Below are positions 16,309 to 25,330 of a DNA stretch of 55,394 nucleotides, piece after piece; the stretch's first letter is position 1, and each line of letters begins with the position of its first letter. Origin of the DNA: Verrucomicrobiota bacterium (GTDB lineage: Bacteria > Verrucomicrobiota > Kiritimatiellia > SS1-B-03-39 > UBA6053). The translations under genes and the position numbers were made by a program. Where the stretch lies: NCBI GenBank assembly GCA_020831635.1, contig JAFIGC010000022.1, positions 1-55,394 of the forward strand, written 5' to 3'. The notes beneath the pieces are model-generated. The model was not told the origin of the DNA. It saw only the letters and a list, made by a program, of their open reading frames with translations, and did not search any database.

Positions 16309-17451
16309 TTACGGACGTTCGGTAGGGCGCGCGCGTCGCCGGAATTGCCCCGGGGTTTCGTTTTCATGGCGGCGGAAGGCGAGGCCCAGCATGCGGCTGT
16401 CGGCATATCCGGCCCGCTCCGCGACTTCGGAAATGGGAATCTCCGGGTATTGTAGCAGCTGTTTGGCCAGTTGCAGCCGGCTGAGGCTCATGAGTTCGTA
16501 CACGGTATGGCCGGTCAGATTTTTCACCTTCATTTCCAGGGACCTGCGGCTTGCACCCACAGCCGCCGCGCAATCATTGACTGTGCGGAGTTCGGATATT
16601 TGTGAAGTGATGATCCGCATCGTTTTTTGAAGCACCGGGTCCTCACTCACCAGCGCATCCGTGGAGGAGCGGGTTTGGACACCCAGGCAAGGCACCCAGT
16701 GAATGGATTGCTTTACGAAGAGCTGCTCCTTTGTTTTATGCGTCAGATATCTGCCCGCCATCACGCCGACATGAAACCAATCGGTGATGACCGAAGAAAC
16801 GGGCACGGGAGAAAGGGCGCTTTCCAACGGATCGTTGTCCACACCCAGTACAGCGACCTCCTCGGGAATGGCGGTGCCGGATGCGTGCAGAAGTGAAATG
16901 GCCTGCCGGGCGGTCAGATCGTTGAAACAAAACAGGGCCAGCGGGAATTTTCGTTTCGAGCGTGTCGCGTGGAGATCGCCCAAAGGCATCACCTCCACGC
17001 TGTGCCCGGCCTGCTTGAGCCGCTCACGGAACCCGCTCTCCCGCAGAGTGGAGCCCCAGTGGGTTGGATTAAGACCGTCCGGAACATAGCCGAAGTGTCG
17101 GTACCCTTTTTGCAGGAAGTATTCCGCGGCCAACCGACCCGCCTGTCGGCTGTCGCTCAGGATTCTGGGGACAGGCATGAACGGGTCCAGGGTGCTCACC
17201 CCCAGCACATGGCCGGGGAAGAGCTGCCGGCTCCGTTCGAGAAACACGCGGTTGGACGCGGCCTGGGACAGGGGCGCCACCAGCGCTAGGGCTGGATGCA
17301 CTTCCAGAAACGCGGGATTCATGTCGCAGGTGTACGAAAGCAGCTTCAATTCCCAGTCCGGGGCAGTGTGCAGAAAATGACTGAGCCCGCGGAGAATTTC
17401 CCGGCTGAACCCCATGTGCAGGTCTAAAAACACCAAAACCGTTTTGCGCAT
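16309..17451 (-). CDS. XylR-like transcriptional regulator (LacI-type sensor plus AraC HTH)
   Basis: The 380-residue regulator has a periplasmic-binding-protein-like sugar-sensing domain at the N terminus (about 1-270, with FNDLTARQAI and VAVLGVDNDPL typical of LacI relatives) and an AraC-type double helix-turn-helix at the C terminus (about 285-375, with ISEVAERAGYADSRMLGLAF and TPGQFRRR). Such proteins usually activate sugar-use genes. It is divergent from the PEP-CTERM gene at 17578 and may control it and the PEP-CTERM gene downstream. The ligand is unknown. Confidence 0.9.
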   Translation of the reverse strand: MRKTVLVFLDLHMGFSREILRGLSHFLHTAPDWELKLLSYTCDMNPAFLEVHPALALVAPLSQAASNRVFLERSRQLFPGHVLGVSTLDPFMPVPRILSDSRQAGRLAAEYFLQKGYRHFGYVPDGLNPTHWGSTLRESGFRERLKQAGHSVEVMPLGDLHATRSKRKFPLALFCFNDLTARQAISLLHASGTAIPEEVAVLGVDNDPLESALSPVPVSSVITDWFHVGVMAGRYLTHKTKEQLFVKQSIHWVPCLGVQTRSSTDALVSEDPVLQKTMRIITSQISELRTVNDCAAAVGASRRSLEMKVKNLTGHTVYELMSLSRLQLAKQLLQYPEIPISEVAERAGYADSRMLGLAFRRHENETPGQFRRRARPTERP

Positions 17452-17479
17452 ATCGGATATTTTTATACGGACAGCCGCA

Positions 17480-17508
17480 TTGCCTTACAAGCCAAAAGCG
17501 TGTATATT
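17480..17508 (+). promoter_or_regulatory. Sigma-70-type promoter of PEP-CTERM gene
   Basis: TTGCCT at 17480-17485 and TATATT at 17503-17508 with a 17-bp spacer lie about 70 bp before the start at 17578. Confidence 0.55.
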
Positions 17509-17577
17509 TAGGATGATTTGAAAACCTCTCGTTTCACGGACACGAATCAGCAACCTCCACATTCCATGGAAAAAATT

Positions 17578-18387
17578 ATGAAAAACCAATGCACACACCT
17601 CTTTGTTGCGGCCCTCGCCGGCCTGTTCGCCATTGCCTCCGCACATGGCGCGTTGATCTATGAACAAAATTTCAACACCCTGGATGATGGCAATCTCAAC
17701 GGTCAGGCCGGTTTCACTGTTGCTTCAACCAACCAAACCTACACAGTCGCATCCGGCGGATTGAGCTATGCGGGGGGTGATGTGAGCCATGGCGGCTCCG
17801 GCAAACAGCTGAACATCGTCGGTGGTAACAGTGAAATCCCCACTTACGTCAATTTCACCGAACAAACGGGCGATCTTTATTTCAGCTTCCTTTTCCGTTC
17901 AACGGGCACCGGGACGTTTCTCTGGGTTGCCGCCTCCGATGATGGGGATTTCAACAATTCAGGGGGTGCCATCGCGGGTTGGCTCCCCGCAGATGGTGGT
18001 AGAAATGCCGTCCTGGGACGTTTGCGGGATGGAAGTGATCAAACCAACAGCTTAACGGCCGGCCCATGGGATCACGACGAGACCTACATGGTCGTCGGCC
18101 GGCTCAGCAAGTCGGACCCGGTCGGAAATTACAACCAGTTTTCCGTCCTGCTCAACCCCACCAGTCTGACCGAGCCTGCAACTTGGACGGATGTAACAAG
18201 AGACATCGGAGTCTCCGCAGTGGATACGCTGGTCTTCCGCGTGGGAGGGAGCACAAGCTTCGCATATTCCGTGGATGACTTCCGGGTCGGCACCACCTAT
18301 GATGCGGTGGTGATCCCCGAGCCCGGCACGCTGCTCTTGCTGGGGATAGCGCTGGGGGCGATGCTGCTCTTCCGCCGCCGGAAATAA
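17578..18387 (+). CDS. Secreted PEP-CTERM sorting-domain protein
   Basis: The 269-residue protein has a signal peptide (about 1-25, ending SAHGA) and the C-terminal PEP-CTERM tag (IPEPGT, helix, FRRRK), nearly the same as in the protein at 15197. The body resembles a concanavalin/LamG-like beta-sandwich (ALIYEQNFNTLDDGNLNGQ, SFAYSVDDFRVGTTYD), which in this group often binds carbohydrate, though that is inferred. ATG 17578 follows GGAAAA at short distance; an in-frame TTG at 17518 would add a non-signal leader. Divergent from a XylR-like regulator. Confidence 0.85.
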   Translation: MKNQCTHLFVAALAGLFAIASAHGALIYEQNFNTLDDGNLNGQAGFTVASTNQTYTVASGGLSYAGGDVSHGGSGKQLNIVGGNSEIPTYVNFTEQTGDLYFSFLFRSTGTGTFLWVAASDDGDFNNSGGAIAGWLPADGGRNAVLGRLRDGSDQTNSLTAGPWDHDETYMVVGRLSKSDPVGNYNQFSVLLNPTSLTEPATWTDVTRDIGVSAVDTLVFRVGGSTSFAYSVDDFRVGTTYDAVVIPEPGTLLLLGIALGAMLLFRRRK

Positions 18388-18407
18388 GCGGATACAGCAA
18401 CTGTCAC

Positions 18408-18445
18408 GGCCCGGTTTTCCGAAGTTCGGAAGTCCGGGCTTTTTG
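18408..18445 (+). terminator. Rho-independent terminator
   Basis: A hairpin with outer arms GCCCGG/CCGGGC and inner arms TTCCGAA/TTCGGAA is followed by TTTTT at 18440-18444, 20 bp after the PEP-CTERM stop. The inner palindrome recurs at 18448-18462. Confidence 0.8.
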
Positions 18446-18477
18446 TTTTCCGAACTTCGGAAGTTTACCCCGCACTC

Positions 18478-18574
18478 AAAAGCGGTAGCTTCGTTGCACT
18501 CGCTACGCGCACTCCAAAGCGGCTTCGCCGCGCATGTACTCCGCATTCCGCACTCGTCACTCCGCACTCGTGAG
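18478..18574 (-). repeat. Dispersed two-hairpin repeat with short-unit tail at a stop codon
   Basis: On the minus strand, reading out of the deacetylase gene, the order is GAGTGACGAGTGCGGAATGC... (tail, including the gene's stop TGA), hairpin 1 GCGGCgaaGCCGC, then TTTGGAGTGCGC and hairpin 2 to CGCTTT. The same order with nearly the same bases occurs after the regulator gene at 20627. Confidence 0.85.
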
Positions 18575-19306
18575 CGCGGCCATAACCTCCCGGACCGGAG
18601 CGATCTGGAGGTCATCGCCGTGGGCGGCACAGTGGTCGAGCAGGGCACTGTGGGTGGATTCGGCTATGGTGAGGCGGCCGGCCTCTTGGGCGACCCCGTG
18701 GAAGGTGAGGATAATCCAGTGCCCCCGGTCCACGGCCATGTCGACGAGGGCTTTGAGGGCGTCCAGACTGAGTCCGTCGCCGCCGAGGGTGCCGAGGTTG
18801 CCGGGGGTGAGGTTGGCGGGGTCAATGCTCTCATCCACATCCCGTTTGGTGCCGCGGGCGGCGACGAAGCGGGGGAGCATGTGTTCATCGAGGCGCTCGG
18901 GGTTTTCGTCGGGTCCGAGGGTGTTTTGGTGACATGTGTTGCCGAAGCTGCGGTCGGTACGGCCTTCGATGCGGTTGAGAATGAGGTTGGCGAGATCGAC
19001 CTCCGCCTCCCAGCGGGGCAGATCGTAGGCTTTGAGATCCCTCCAGGGTTTGATCCAGTCGCCGCCGCCGTAGGAGCGACAGGGATGGAAGAGAGTGTGG
19101 TTGCCCAGTTCGTGACCCCGCCGCGAGGCGGCCGCCCATTCGTCCATGCGTTCCATCAGCACCGCGTTCACGGGAGTGTAGAAGGTGCCGCGGAAACCGC
19201 GGGCCTCCAGGGCGGGGGCCACGAGATCGAGATGACAGTCCATGCAGTCGTCATAGGTCAAACTGACGGCGGCGCGGTGTCCGTTGAAGGGCGATGAATT
19301 TTTCAT
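18557..19306 (-). CDS. Polysaccharide deacetylase (NodB homology)
   Basis: The 249-residue protein has the NodB fold of carbohydrate esterase family 4, which removes acetyl groups from polysaccharides such as chitin, xylan or peptidoglycan. Metal and catalytic residues are Asp19-Asp20 in SLTYDDC and His70/His74 in GNHTLFHP; WIILTFHGV is the last motif. No signal peptide is evident, so it may act in the cytoplasm on imported sugars or be exported otherwise. The last codons (LTSAE, stop) are made of the repeat tail. Divergent from the regulator at 19501 with about 195 bp between. Confidence 0.85.
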   Translation of the reverse strand: MKNSSPFNGHRAAVSLTYDDCMDCHLDLVAPALEARGFRGTFYTPVNAVLMERMDEWAAASRRGHELGNHTLFHPCRSYGGGDWIKPWRDLKAYDLPRWEAEVDLANLILNRIEGRTDRSFGNTCHQNTLGPDENPERLDEHMLPRFVAARGTKRDVDESIDPANLTPGNLGTLGGDGLSLDALKALVDMAVDRGHWIILTFHGVAQEAGRLTIAESTHSALLDHCAAHGDDLQIAPVREVMAALTSAE

Positions 19307-19500
19307 GTGCGGGTAAGGATCAGAATTACGATTAGGATTGGGATGGACCGGAAAGGAGTGGCGGCGATGATTCCCGTGTGCTGAAACTTCAGGAAAAAGT
19401 CAAGCGGGGAACTTCCATCGGATACCGGAAGGTGAGCCAAATGAGCTTCTCCACTGGTTTTCTTATTTACTTTTGGAAAAGAATGGTTTTCAATTTGCGC

Positions 19501-20634
19501 ATGAACCCTTCTCCTGTTTTTCGGGTCTTGATCGCGCTGGAACTTACGGAAGCGTACGCGCAGTCGATTCTGCGCGGGGTGTGTCGGCGGGGCGGGCTGG
19601 AGCCGCGACTGCGCTTGCATACCGTGCGGCTGTTCCCCAGTGAGGTGCTGCCTCAACGGCTGGCGCATTGCGACGGGGTGATCGCTTCAATTGTGAATCA
19701 AGAGGTGGCGGAGATCCTTCGCTCCCGCAAAATTCCGCTCATCAATGTCAGCAACCGCGGCACCTCGTTTCATCCGGTTTCCGTCGTCTCCGACCTTCAA
19801 GGCGCCTTTGCCCGCGGTTTGCAACACTTTCAAGAGAGAGGCCTCGCCCATGTGGCCACGCTCGGGAAATCCGAAAAGGACGCGGTACTGCCGGAGGAAT
19901 TTCGGGAAGCCTTCACTTTTCACGGTTGTGTTCCGTTTGGGGACGGTATGCGCCTGATGGATGATAAGACGGTGAAGAAAGTGGGCGCTTGGCTGAAGCG
20001 GGTCCCCCACCCGCTGGGGGTTTTCTGCACCAGCGACGGGCTGGCGGTCAATTTGTCGGAAATTTGCGAACGCAATGGACTTCGCGTCCCGGAGGAAGTG
20101 GCGATCATGGGCACGGGGAATGATGAGGTGCGGGCATTGACCAACCGCCCCACGCTGTCCTCGGTGGAAATGAATTTTGACGAAGTGGGTTGCCAATCCG
20201 TGCAGGTTTTGCTGGATTTGTTGGAGGGAAACACACCCAACCCGCCGATCCGGGTCGTCCCGACGGGTCCGGTGGTGGTGCGGCAAAGCAGCAATATCTA
20301 CGCGGTGCCGGACCCCTATGTCGCCAAAGCCCTGAAGCTCATGGATGCGCATTTGGCCGAATCGCTGGATATCGGCAACTTGGCGGAGATGTTGCACATC
20401 AGCCGCCGCATGTTTGAACACCGGTTCCAAGATCAAATGGGGATGCCCCCGGCGGGCTATTTGCGGGCGAAACGCCTGCGACATGCTGCGGAAATGCTCG
20501 AGAATTCGGATCTGCAAATCACCGAAATCGCCTACGCGACCGGCTTTGCGAATGCCGCCCATTTCTGCACCCTTTTCCGCAAACACCACGGCAAGAGCCC
20601 CAAGCAATTTCGGGCAAAGCTGAATGACGAGTGA
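19501..20634 (+). CDS. XylR-like transcriptional regulator (LacI-type sensor plus AraC HTH)
   Basis: About 377 residues: a LacI-like sensor domain (VFRVLIALEL, VAIMGTGNDEVRAL) and a C-terminal AraC-type helix-turn-helix pair (IGNLAEMLHISRRMFEHRF and ITEIAYATGFANAAHFCTLFRKHHGKSPKQFR). ATG 19501 begins the homologous part; ATG 19483 is possible. It lies between the deacetylase (divergent) and the GH63-like gene (downstream, same strand), so it likely controls sugar genes around it. The stop codon is the GAGTGA of the repeat tail. Confidence 0.9.
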   Translation: MNPSPVFRVLIALELTEAYAQSILRGVCRRGGLEPRLRLHTVRLFPSEVLPQRLAHCDGVIASIVNQEVAEILRSRKIPLINVSNRGTSFHPVSVVSDLQGAFARGLQHFQERGLAHVATLGKSEKDAVLPEEFREAFTFHGCVPFGDGMRLMDDKTVKKVGAWLKRVPHPLGVFCTSDGLAVNLSEICERNGLRVPEEVAIMGTGNDEVRALTNRPTLSSVEMNFDEVGCQSVQVLLDLLEGNTPNPPIRVVPTGPVVVRQSSNIYAVPDPYVAKALKLMDAHLAESLDIGNLAEMLHISRRMFEHRFQDQMGMPPAGYLRAKRLRHAAEMLENSDLQITEIAYATGFANAAHFCTLFRKHHGKSPKQFRAKLNDE

Positions 20635-20821
20635 CGAATGCGGAGTGCGGAGTACATGCGCGGCGAAGCCGCTTTGGAGTGCGCGTAGCGAGTGCAACGA
20701 AGCTACCGCTTTGCGAAGCCTTAGCCGGGTAGCCGAGCCGTTTCGCATTCCGCACTCCGCATTCCGCACTCGTCATTCGTCACTCGAAGTTCGCTCCGCA
20801 CTCCAAAGCGGTTTCGCCGCG
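20627..20821 (+). repeat. Dispersed two-hairpin repeat with short-unit tails
   Basis: It starts in the last codons of the regulator (GACGAGTGACGAATGC...), continues with hairpin 1 (20659-20673), hairpin 2 to 20712, a spacer CGAAGCCTTAGCCGGGTAGC, a run of CATTCCGCACTC-like units in the opposite orientation (20744-20800), and an inverted fragment of hairpin 1 (20801-20821). It fills most of the gap to the next gene. Confidence 0.85.
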
Positions 20822-20824
20822 TTG

Positions 20825-20852
20825 CGCAAATTCACAAAACATTTTGCGTGAA
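20825..20852 (+). promoter_or_regulatory. Putative AraC/XylR-type operator
   Basis: CGCAAA at 20825-20830 and CGTGAA at 20847-20852 are 22 bp apart, and TTCAC (20831) with GTGAA (20848) forms an inverted repeat. It is a weaker version of the pattern before 16009 and 22936. A TATAAA at 20880-20885 lies so close to the ATG at 20892 that transcription could begin at the start codon. Confidence 0.4.
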
Positions 20853-20891
20853 TGCACAAGTTTTTTTCCGCCATTGTGATATAAACCCACC

Positions 20892-22661
20892 ATGCAATCC
20901 CAAGCCCCCACCTTCCAATTCGATCCCCGCCGCATCTCGTTCAGCAGCCCCGGCAGTTTTTTGGCCATCGCCGAACCACCATATCGCTTCCATACCCAGG
21001 GCCCCTTGAAGGATCTGCCGATCCGCTCGGGGCTTTTTCTTCGCAGTGTTCACGGACGAAGCAACCCGCCGGAGATTTTCCGCCTGGCCCTGTTTCCCGA
21101 CACCGGCACGGAAACCGTGTCCGCCACCCCGGACACCCTGCGCATGGAAAATGGTCGGGGCGGCCTTGTGGAGATCTGCTTTGAAACCGTCACCCGATTG
21201 CGAATCCGCTGCACCGGAACGGGGCTGCAACTCGTGCGTGAGGAATGGCGACCCTTTGACCACATTGTCCCCCGCCGCGACGGCACCTGGGAAATCAACA
21301 GCTATCAAAACCGAATCAATCTCGGCGTGCAGGCCCTGCGGGGAGAGATCCGGGTGGACGCGCCCTGGGAACGGGTGCGTTGCACCTCCATGACCGTGGA
21401 TCTGCTTTGTCCCGAAGACGGCCCCGGCGAGTTTCTGATCGAGGAATTCGACCGCGTCTGGACGCCTGAAAACGAACACCCCACCTTTGAGGATTGTCAG
21501 GCCACGCAGCAAAAGGCCTGGCAGACGTGGCGTGCCTTGTTTCCCGTCCCCGCTGAGCCGACAATGAACGCCGCGGCGGATCTGGCCGCGTATCTCAACG
21601 CCTCCTGCATCGCCGGGCCGTCGGGTCACCTGCTCCGACCCGCCATGCTCATGTCCAAATACAAGATGCGGAATTACTGGACCTGGGACCACTGTTTCAA
21701 TGTGCTGGCCCACTGGCCCGCGCAGCCGGAACTGGCCCTGGATCAGTTGCTGCTCGCCTTTGACCATCAATCGCCGGAGGGCGGGATGCCCTGTTCCCTG
21801 AACGATGAAACCCTCTTCTGGCACAACGCCAAGCCGCCCGTGCACGGTTGGACCCTCACCCGCATGCGCAAACAGCTTGATCTTCCCCGCGAAGTGCTCG
21901 CCGATTTATATCCCAAACTGTGCGCCTGGACCGACTGGTGGTTCAAGCACCGCGACGACGACAAGGACGGGCTTCCCCAGGCCGATCACGGCAACGACAC
22001 CGGCTGGGACAACGCCAGCGTTTTCCACTGCGGCCCCGGCGTGAACACCCCCGACATCCCCGCATACCTCGTCCTGCAAATGCACTCCTGCGCGGATCTG
22101 GCCCGGGATCTGGGACATACCGAAGAAAGCGAATCCTGGCGGGCACGGGCCGTGACCCTCCTGATGCGGATGATCGAGGTGCTTTGGGATACGGAACGCA
22201 ATCAGTTCATCAGCCGCAAGGTGATCGACGGGACGGTGGCGCCGGGGGACAGCCTTATCAACTTCATGCCGATGGTGCTGGGCGAGCATTTGCCTGTGGA
22301 CATGGCCAAGGCAATGGTGGCCGCAATCATGGAGGAAGGCCGCTTCCTCACCCCGCACGGCCTCGCCACCGAGTCGCTGGACAGTCCCTACTACGCGGCG
22401 GAAGGCTACTGGCGCGGGCCCATCTGGGCCCCTGTGCTGCTGCTCATCGTAGATGGCATGAAAAGCGCGGGCTTCGCAGAAGAGGCCCGTGAAATCAGCC
22501 GGCGCTTTCTTCAGCTCTGCGCCCGCTCCGGTTTTCCAGAAAACTTCCAAGCCGAAACCGGCGCGTCCCTCCGGGATCCGACTTACACCTGGACTGCTTC
22601 GGTGTTTTTGGTGCTGCTTGCGGAGGAAATGCGACGCGCAGCGTCTTTGGAGTGCGTGTAG
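20892..22661 (+). CDS. GH63-like glycoside hydrolase (alpha/alpha barrel)
   Basis: A 589-residue cytoplasmic glycosidase of the clan that holds GH63, GH37 and mannosylglycerate hydrolases. After an N-terminal beta domain, the barrel shows NYWTWDHCFN (near 275), DTGWDNASVF (near 377; Asp likely general acid) and AEGYWRGPIWAP (near 500). No signal peptide, so it acts on imported oligosaccharides. The specificity (alpha-glucoside, alpha-mannoside or glycerate glycoside) cannot be read from sequence. The last residues RRAASLECV and the stop TAG are encoded by the dispersed repeat at 22633, so the natural C terminus has been replaced or extended. Confidence 0.85.
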   Translation: MQSQAPTFQFDPRRISFSSPGSFLAIAEPPYRFHTQGPLKDLPIRSGLFLRSVHGRSNPPEIFRLALFPDTGTETVSATPDTLRMENGRGGLVEICFETVTRLRIRCTGTGLQLVREEWRPFDHIVPRRDGTWEINSYQNRINLGVQALRGEIRVDAPWERVRCTSMTVDLLCPEDGPGEFLIEEFDRVWTPENEHPTFEDCQATQQKAWQTWRALFPVPAEPTMNAAADLAAYLNASCIAGPSGHLLRPAMLMSKYKMRNYWTWDHCFNVLAHWPAQPELALDQLLLAFDHQSPEGGMPCSLNDETLFWHNAKPPVHGWTLTRMRKQLDLPREVLADLYPKLCAWTDWWFKHRDDDKDGLPQADHGNDTGWDNASVFHCGPGVNTPDIPAYLVLQMHSCADLARDLGHTEESESWRARAVTLLMRMIEVLWDTERNQFISRKVIDGTVAPGDSLINFMPMVLGEHLPVDMAKAMVAAIMEEGRFLTPHGLATESLDSPYYAAEGYWRGPIWAPVLLLIVDGMKSAGFAEEAREISRRFLQLCARSGFPENFQAETGASLRDPTYTWTASVFLVLLAEEMRRAASLECV

Positions 22662-22820
22662 CGAGTGCAACGAAGCTACCGCTTTACGAAGCCTTTGCCG
22701 GTAGCCAAGCCGTTTTTTTTGCCAACGGTGGGAAAGCGGTAGCTTCGTTGCACTCGCTACACGCACTCCAAAGCGGCTTCGCCGCGCATGCATTCCGCAT
22801 TCCAAAGCGGTTTCGCCGCG
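22633..22820. repeat. Dispersed two-hairpin repeat, head-to-head pair plus fragment
   Basis: The sense copy (22633-22685; hairpin 1 GACGCgcaGCGTC) begins inside the GH63-like gene and supplies its stop codon. Then come a spacer (CGAAGCCTTTGCCGGTAGCC, T8), an inverted copy (22733-22786; hairpin 1 GCGGCgaaGCCGC type) and a hairpin-1 fragment (22804-22820) that directly joins the operator at 22824. Confidence 0.88.
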
Positions 22821-22823
22821 TTA

Positions 22824-22861
22824 CGCAAAAAGAATAAAACTCTTTCGCAATCATGAAATAC
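22824..22861 (+). promoter_or_regulatory. Putative AraC/XylR-type operator (direct repeat, 22-bp period)
   Basis: CGCAAA at 22824-22829 and CGCAA at 22846-22850 are 22 bp apart and followed by ATGAAATAC at 22853-22861, as in the site before the PEP-CTERM gene at 16009. A TATCAT at 22891-22896 may be the -10 box of the gene at 22936. Confidence 0.55.
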
Positions 22862-22935
22862 ACATCCGCCGAAACCATGTAGGTTGTAGGTATCATTCGC
22901 AAAAGATTATGATTCCCACAAATGGAGAAAGACAC

Positions 22936-25296
22936 ATGACGAAGCCTCTCGAAGCCATCAGCAAAATGAATTTTCAGGAAGCCCGACCAAAGAGCGTTCG
23001 GATTTCTTCCCTTTTCACGTTCATGCTGTTTTCGGCTTTTCTGGTCCTTGCCTGCTGGCCGGGCTCGGTTTCGGCCGACAAGCCGGTCGTGCAAGTCGAT
23101 GTGCGTAATCGGCGAATTCTGGTCAATCCGCTGGATCACGAACAAATGCCCCGGGATGTGCGGGCGCAAAGCTGGGATCAGGATAATGTCATGTTCCCTT
23201 CCCTGATCCGCGTGCCCGAATGGGCCCCGAACCGTCTCGGGAATTATTACCTCTACTGCGGGGGACACAATGCGAACAGTCACATGTACCTGTTTTACTC
23301 CGACCATATCGAAGGCCCCTACACGCTCCATGTCATGGACTACACGGACCCGGAGGGCAACACCCGCAAAATCAGCACCTTTCCCATTGAAAAAGGCGTG
23401 ATGCAAGGTCACCACACCGCTCCGGATGTTCACATTGAAGATGACGGAGAGGGAAACCGGCGCTTCATGATGATCTATCACGGGGACAGTCCCCACGGCC
23501 GTTTCAACAATGAAACGGAGTATCAATATTATCACCGTGGGTCGGTGGCCTTTTCCGATGACGGCATTCACTGGCAGGGGGTGGATTATCATACCGGGCA
23601 CGGGTATGCGCGGTGGTTTACGGCCGAGGGAAAAAAATTCCAACTGACCCGCCTGGGCTGGGTACCGAAAGAGGAAGAACCCTATATGTGGTACGGCGAT
23701 GGCGGAGGCGGGGGCGGCGCCTGGTTTTTGCCGCACCAACCGAATTACCAGTTCAAAATACCGACCCTTCGCCGCGAGATCCGACACCCCGGACTTTATT
23801 CGCAAGGCGGGAAGGAGCTTTACGCCATCTATACCCGTTTCGACGGCCGGCCCGAACGGGTCAAAATGATGTACATTTCGGATATCACCGCCGACAAAGC
23901 GGAAGGGCTCACCTCGAGTTCCACCTTCGAAGAAATCTACGCCCCTTACGGCATTTCCGATGAAATCGAAGTCATTCGACCCTATTATGACTGGGAAGGC
24001 GCCGACGGGGATCCAACCGATAACAACAGTGTCAACCAATTGCGCACGCCCCAGATTTTCGCGGACGAGATCAACGACAAATTTTATCTGCTCTATGCCT
24101 ACCGCGGCGAAGGCGGTATCGCCATGGCCGAGATCAACATTTTCCTCAATGGCATGGAACTGCTCCCCGTCAGCGGCTATGTGGAACCCCGGGTGCTTCC
24201 GGGTGATTTCACGGAGATCATCCATCCGAGCATGGAAGCCGGCGTTCATCCCGGGGAGGTTGTTTCCCTGGTGGGCCGCGGCAACAATCTCACCTGGTCT
24301 TACCGGGCCGATGATGGAGAGGCGCAGCGCATCGGCACCGGCGAAACCGCAACCTTAACCGCCCCCATGGCGATTACGCTGACGATCATTCTTGAAGGCG
24401 ACGGCGGTACGGAGGAACGTGTGTTCGCGCTTGGCGGCAGCGATCCCGTCGCAGCGCCCGAAATCACCCGGCAACCCATCGGTCAAACCGTGTACGCGGG
24501 CACGGTTGTCACCTTCAGCGTGATTGCCACCGGGAATCCTCCGCCGCAGGTTCAGTGGCGGAAAGACGGGGAGGATCTTGACGGTGAAACGGGCGCTTCT
24601 CTGGTCGTGAGCAACGTCAATGAGGACAGCATGGGCGACTATGATGTTCGGGTTTCAAACGCGGTGGGTTCCGTGGTGTCGGAAATCGCGACATTGACGG
24701 TGGGTCCGCCCCCGGCGGGCGTGGATGCGATCAGCATCAATTTCCATGGACAGTATCCCTTTCCGGCGGATCAGAACGCCGGTCTCCTGCCGCGTCCGAA
24801 CTGGAATCAGGTGCAACAAGACGCCACCGATCTGGTGGACAATGAAGGAAACGTGACCGCCATGACGTACAGCACCTCCCTGCGGTACCAGTACAACCGC
24901 GCAACCGCCAGTGGAGAAAGCGCGGACCACCGCATGATGTCCGCCCACCAGGGGGACGGCCCCACCGGCACCATCACCTTTGAAAACATCCCCTTCGACA
25001 ACTACGACGTCTATATCTACTGGGGCGGACATTACCGGGATGAACTCACCCCCGACTTCATGTCCGTCAAGTTGGGCGATCAGACTTTCTGGCTTCGCAG
25101 GGACAACATTACCTGGAACGGAACCTACACCCGTTCCACCGCCACCACAAAAGCGGACGCGGAGGATTCCAATTACATCCTCTTTGAGGATCAAAACGCC
25201 AGTTCGCTCGTCCTGACGATCACCGCCGACACCGCAAACAATCAGAACCGCGCCGGCCCCAGCGGCATTCAGTTTATACGGCGAGACGACGATTAG
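22936..25296 (+). CDS. Large secreted beta-propeller glycosidase-like protein with Ig-like and C-terminal binding domains
   Basis: About 786 residues. After a signal peptide with a long n-region (cut near VSADK), the first 400 residues look like a five-bladed propeller of the GH43/GH117/GH130 kind (FPSLIRVPEWAPNRLGNYYL, HTAPDVHIEDDGEG, RTPQIFADEINDKFYLLYAY), then a stretch near 440-500, an Ig-like domain (about 505-590; PEITRQPIGQTV to LTV), and a C-terminal beta-sandwich (about 600-786) of a type often seen in secreted proteins of this group. No PEP-CTERM tag. ATG 22936 is chosen for GGAGAAAG just upstream. The exact glycosidase family is uncertain. Confidence 0.75.
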   Translation: MTKPLEAISKMNFQEARPKSVRISSLFTFMLFSAFLVLACWPGSVSADKPVVQVDVRNRRILVNPLDHEQMPRDVRAQSWDQDNVMFPSLIRVPEWAPNRLGNYYLYCGGHNANSHMYLFYSDHIEGPYTLHVMDYTDPEGNTRKISTFPIEKGVMQGHHTAPDVHIEDDGEGNRRFMMIYHGDSPHGRFNNETEYQYYHRGSVAFSDDGIHWQGVDYHTGHGYARWFTAEGKKFQLTRLGWVPKEEEPYMWYGDGGGGGGAWFLPHQPNYQFKIPTLRREIRHPGLYSQGGKELYAIYTRFDGRPERVKMMYISDITADKAEGLTSSSTFEEIYAPYGISDEIEVIRPYYDWEGADGDPTDNNSVNQLRTPQIFADEINDKFYLLYAYRGEGGIAMAEINIFLNGMELLPVSGYVEPRVLPGDFTEIIHPSMEAGVHPGEVVSLVGRGNNLTWSYRADDGEAQRIGTGETATLTAPMAITLTIILEGDGGTEERVFALGGSDPVAAPEITRQPIGQTVYAGTVVTFSVIATGNPPPQVQWRKDGEDLDGETGASLVVSNVNEDSMGDYDVRVSNAVGSVVSEIATLTVGPPPAGVDAISINFHGQYPFPADQNAGLLPRPNWNQVQQDATDLVDNEGNVTAMTYSTSLRYQYNRATASGESADHRMMSAHQGDGPTGTITFENIPFDNYDVYIYWGGHYRDELTPDFMSVKLGDQTFWLRRDNITWNGTYTRSTATTKADAEDSNYILFEDQNASSLVLTITADTANNQNRAGPSGIQFIRRDDD

Positions 25297-25330
25297 AACC
25301 GCGTGTACGCCTGCCGTAAAGCAAACAAGA

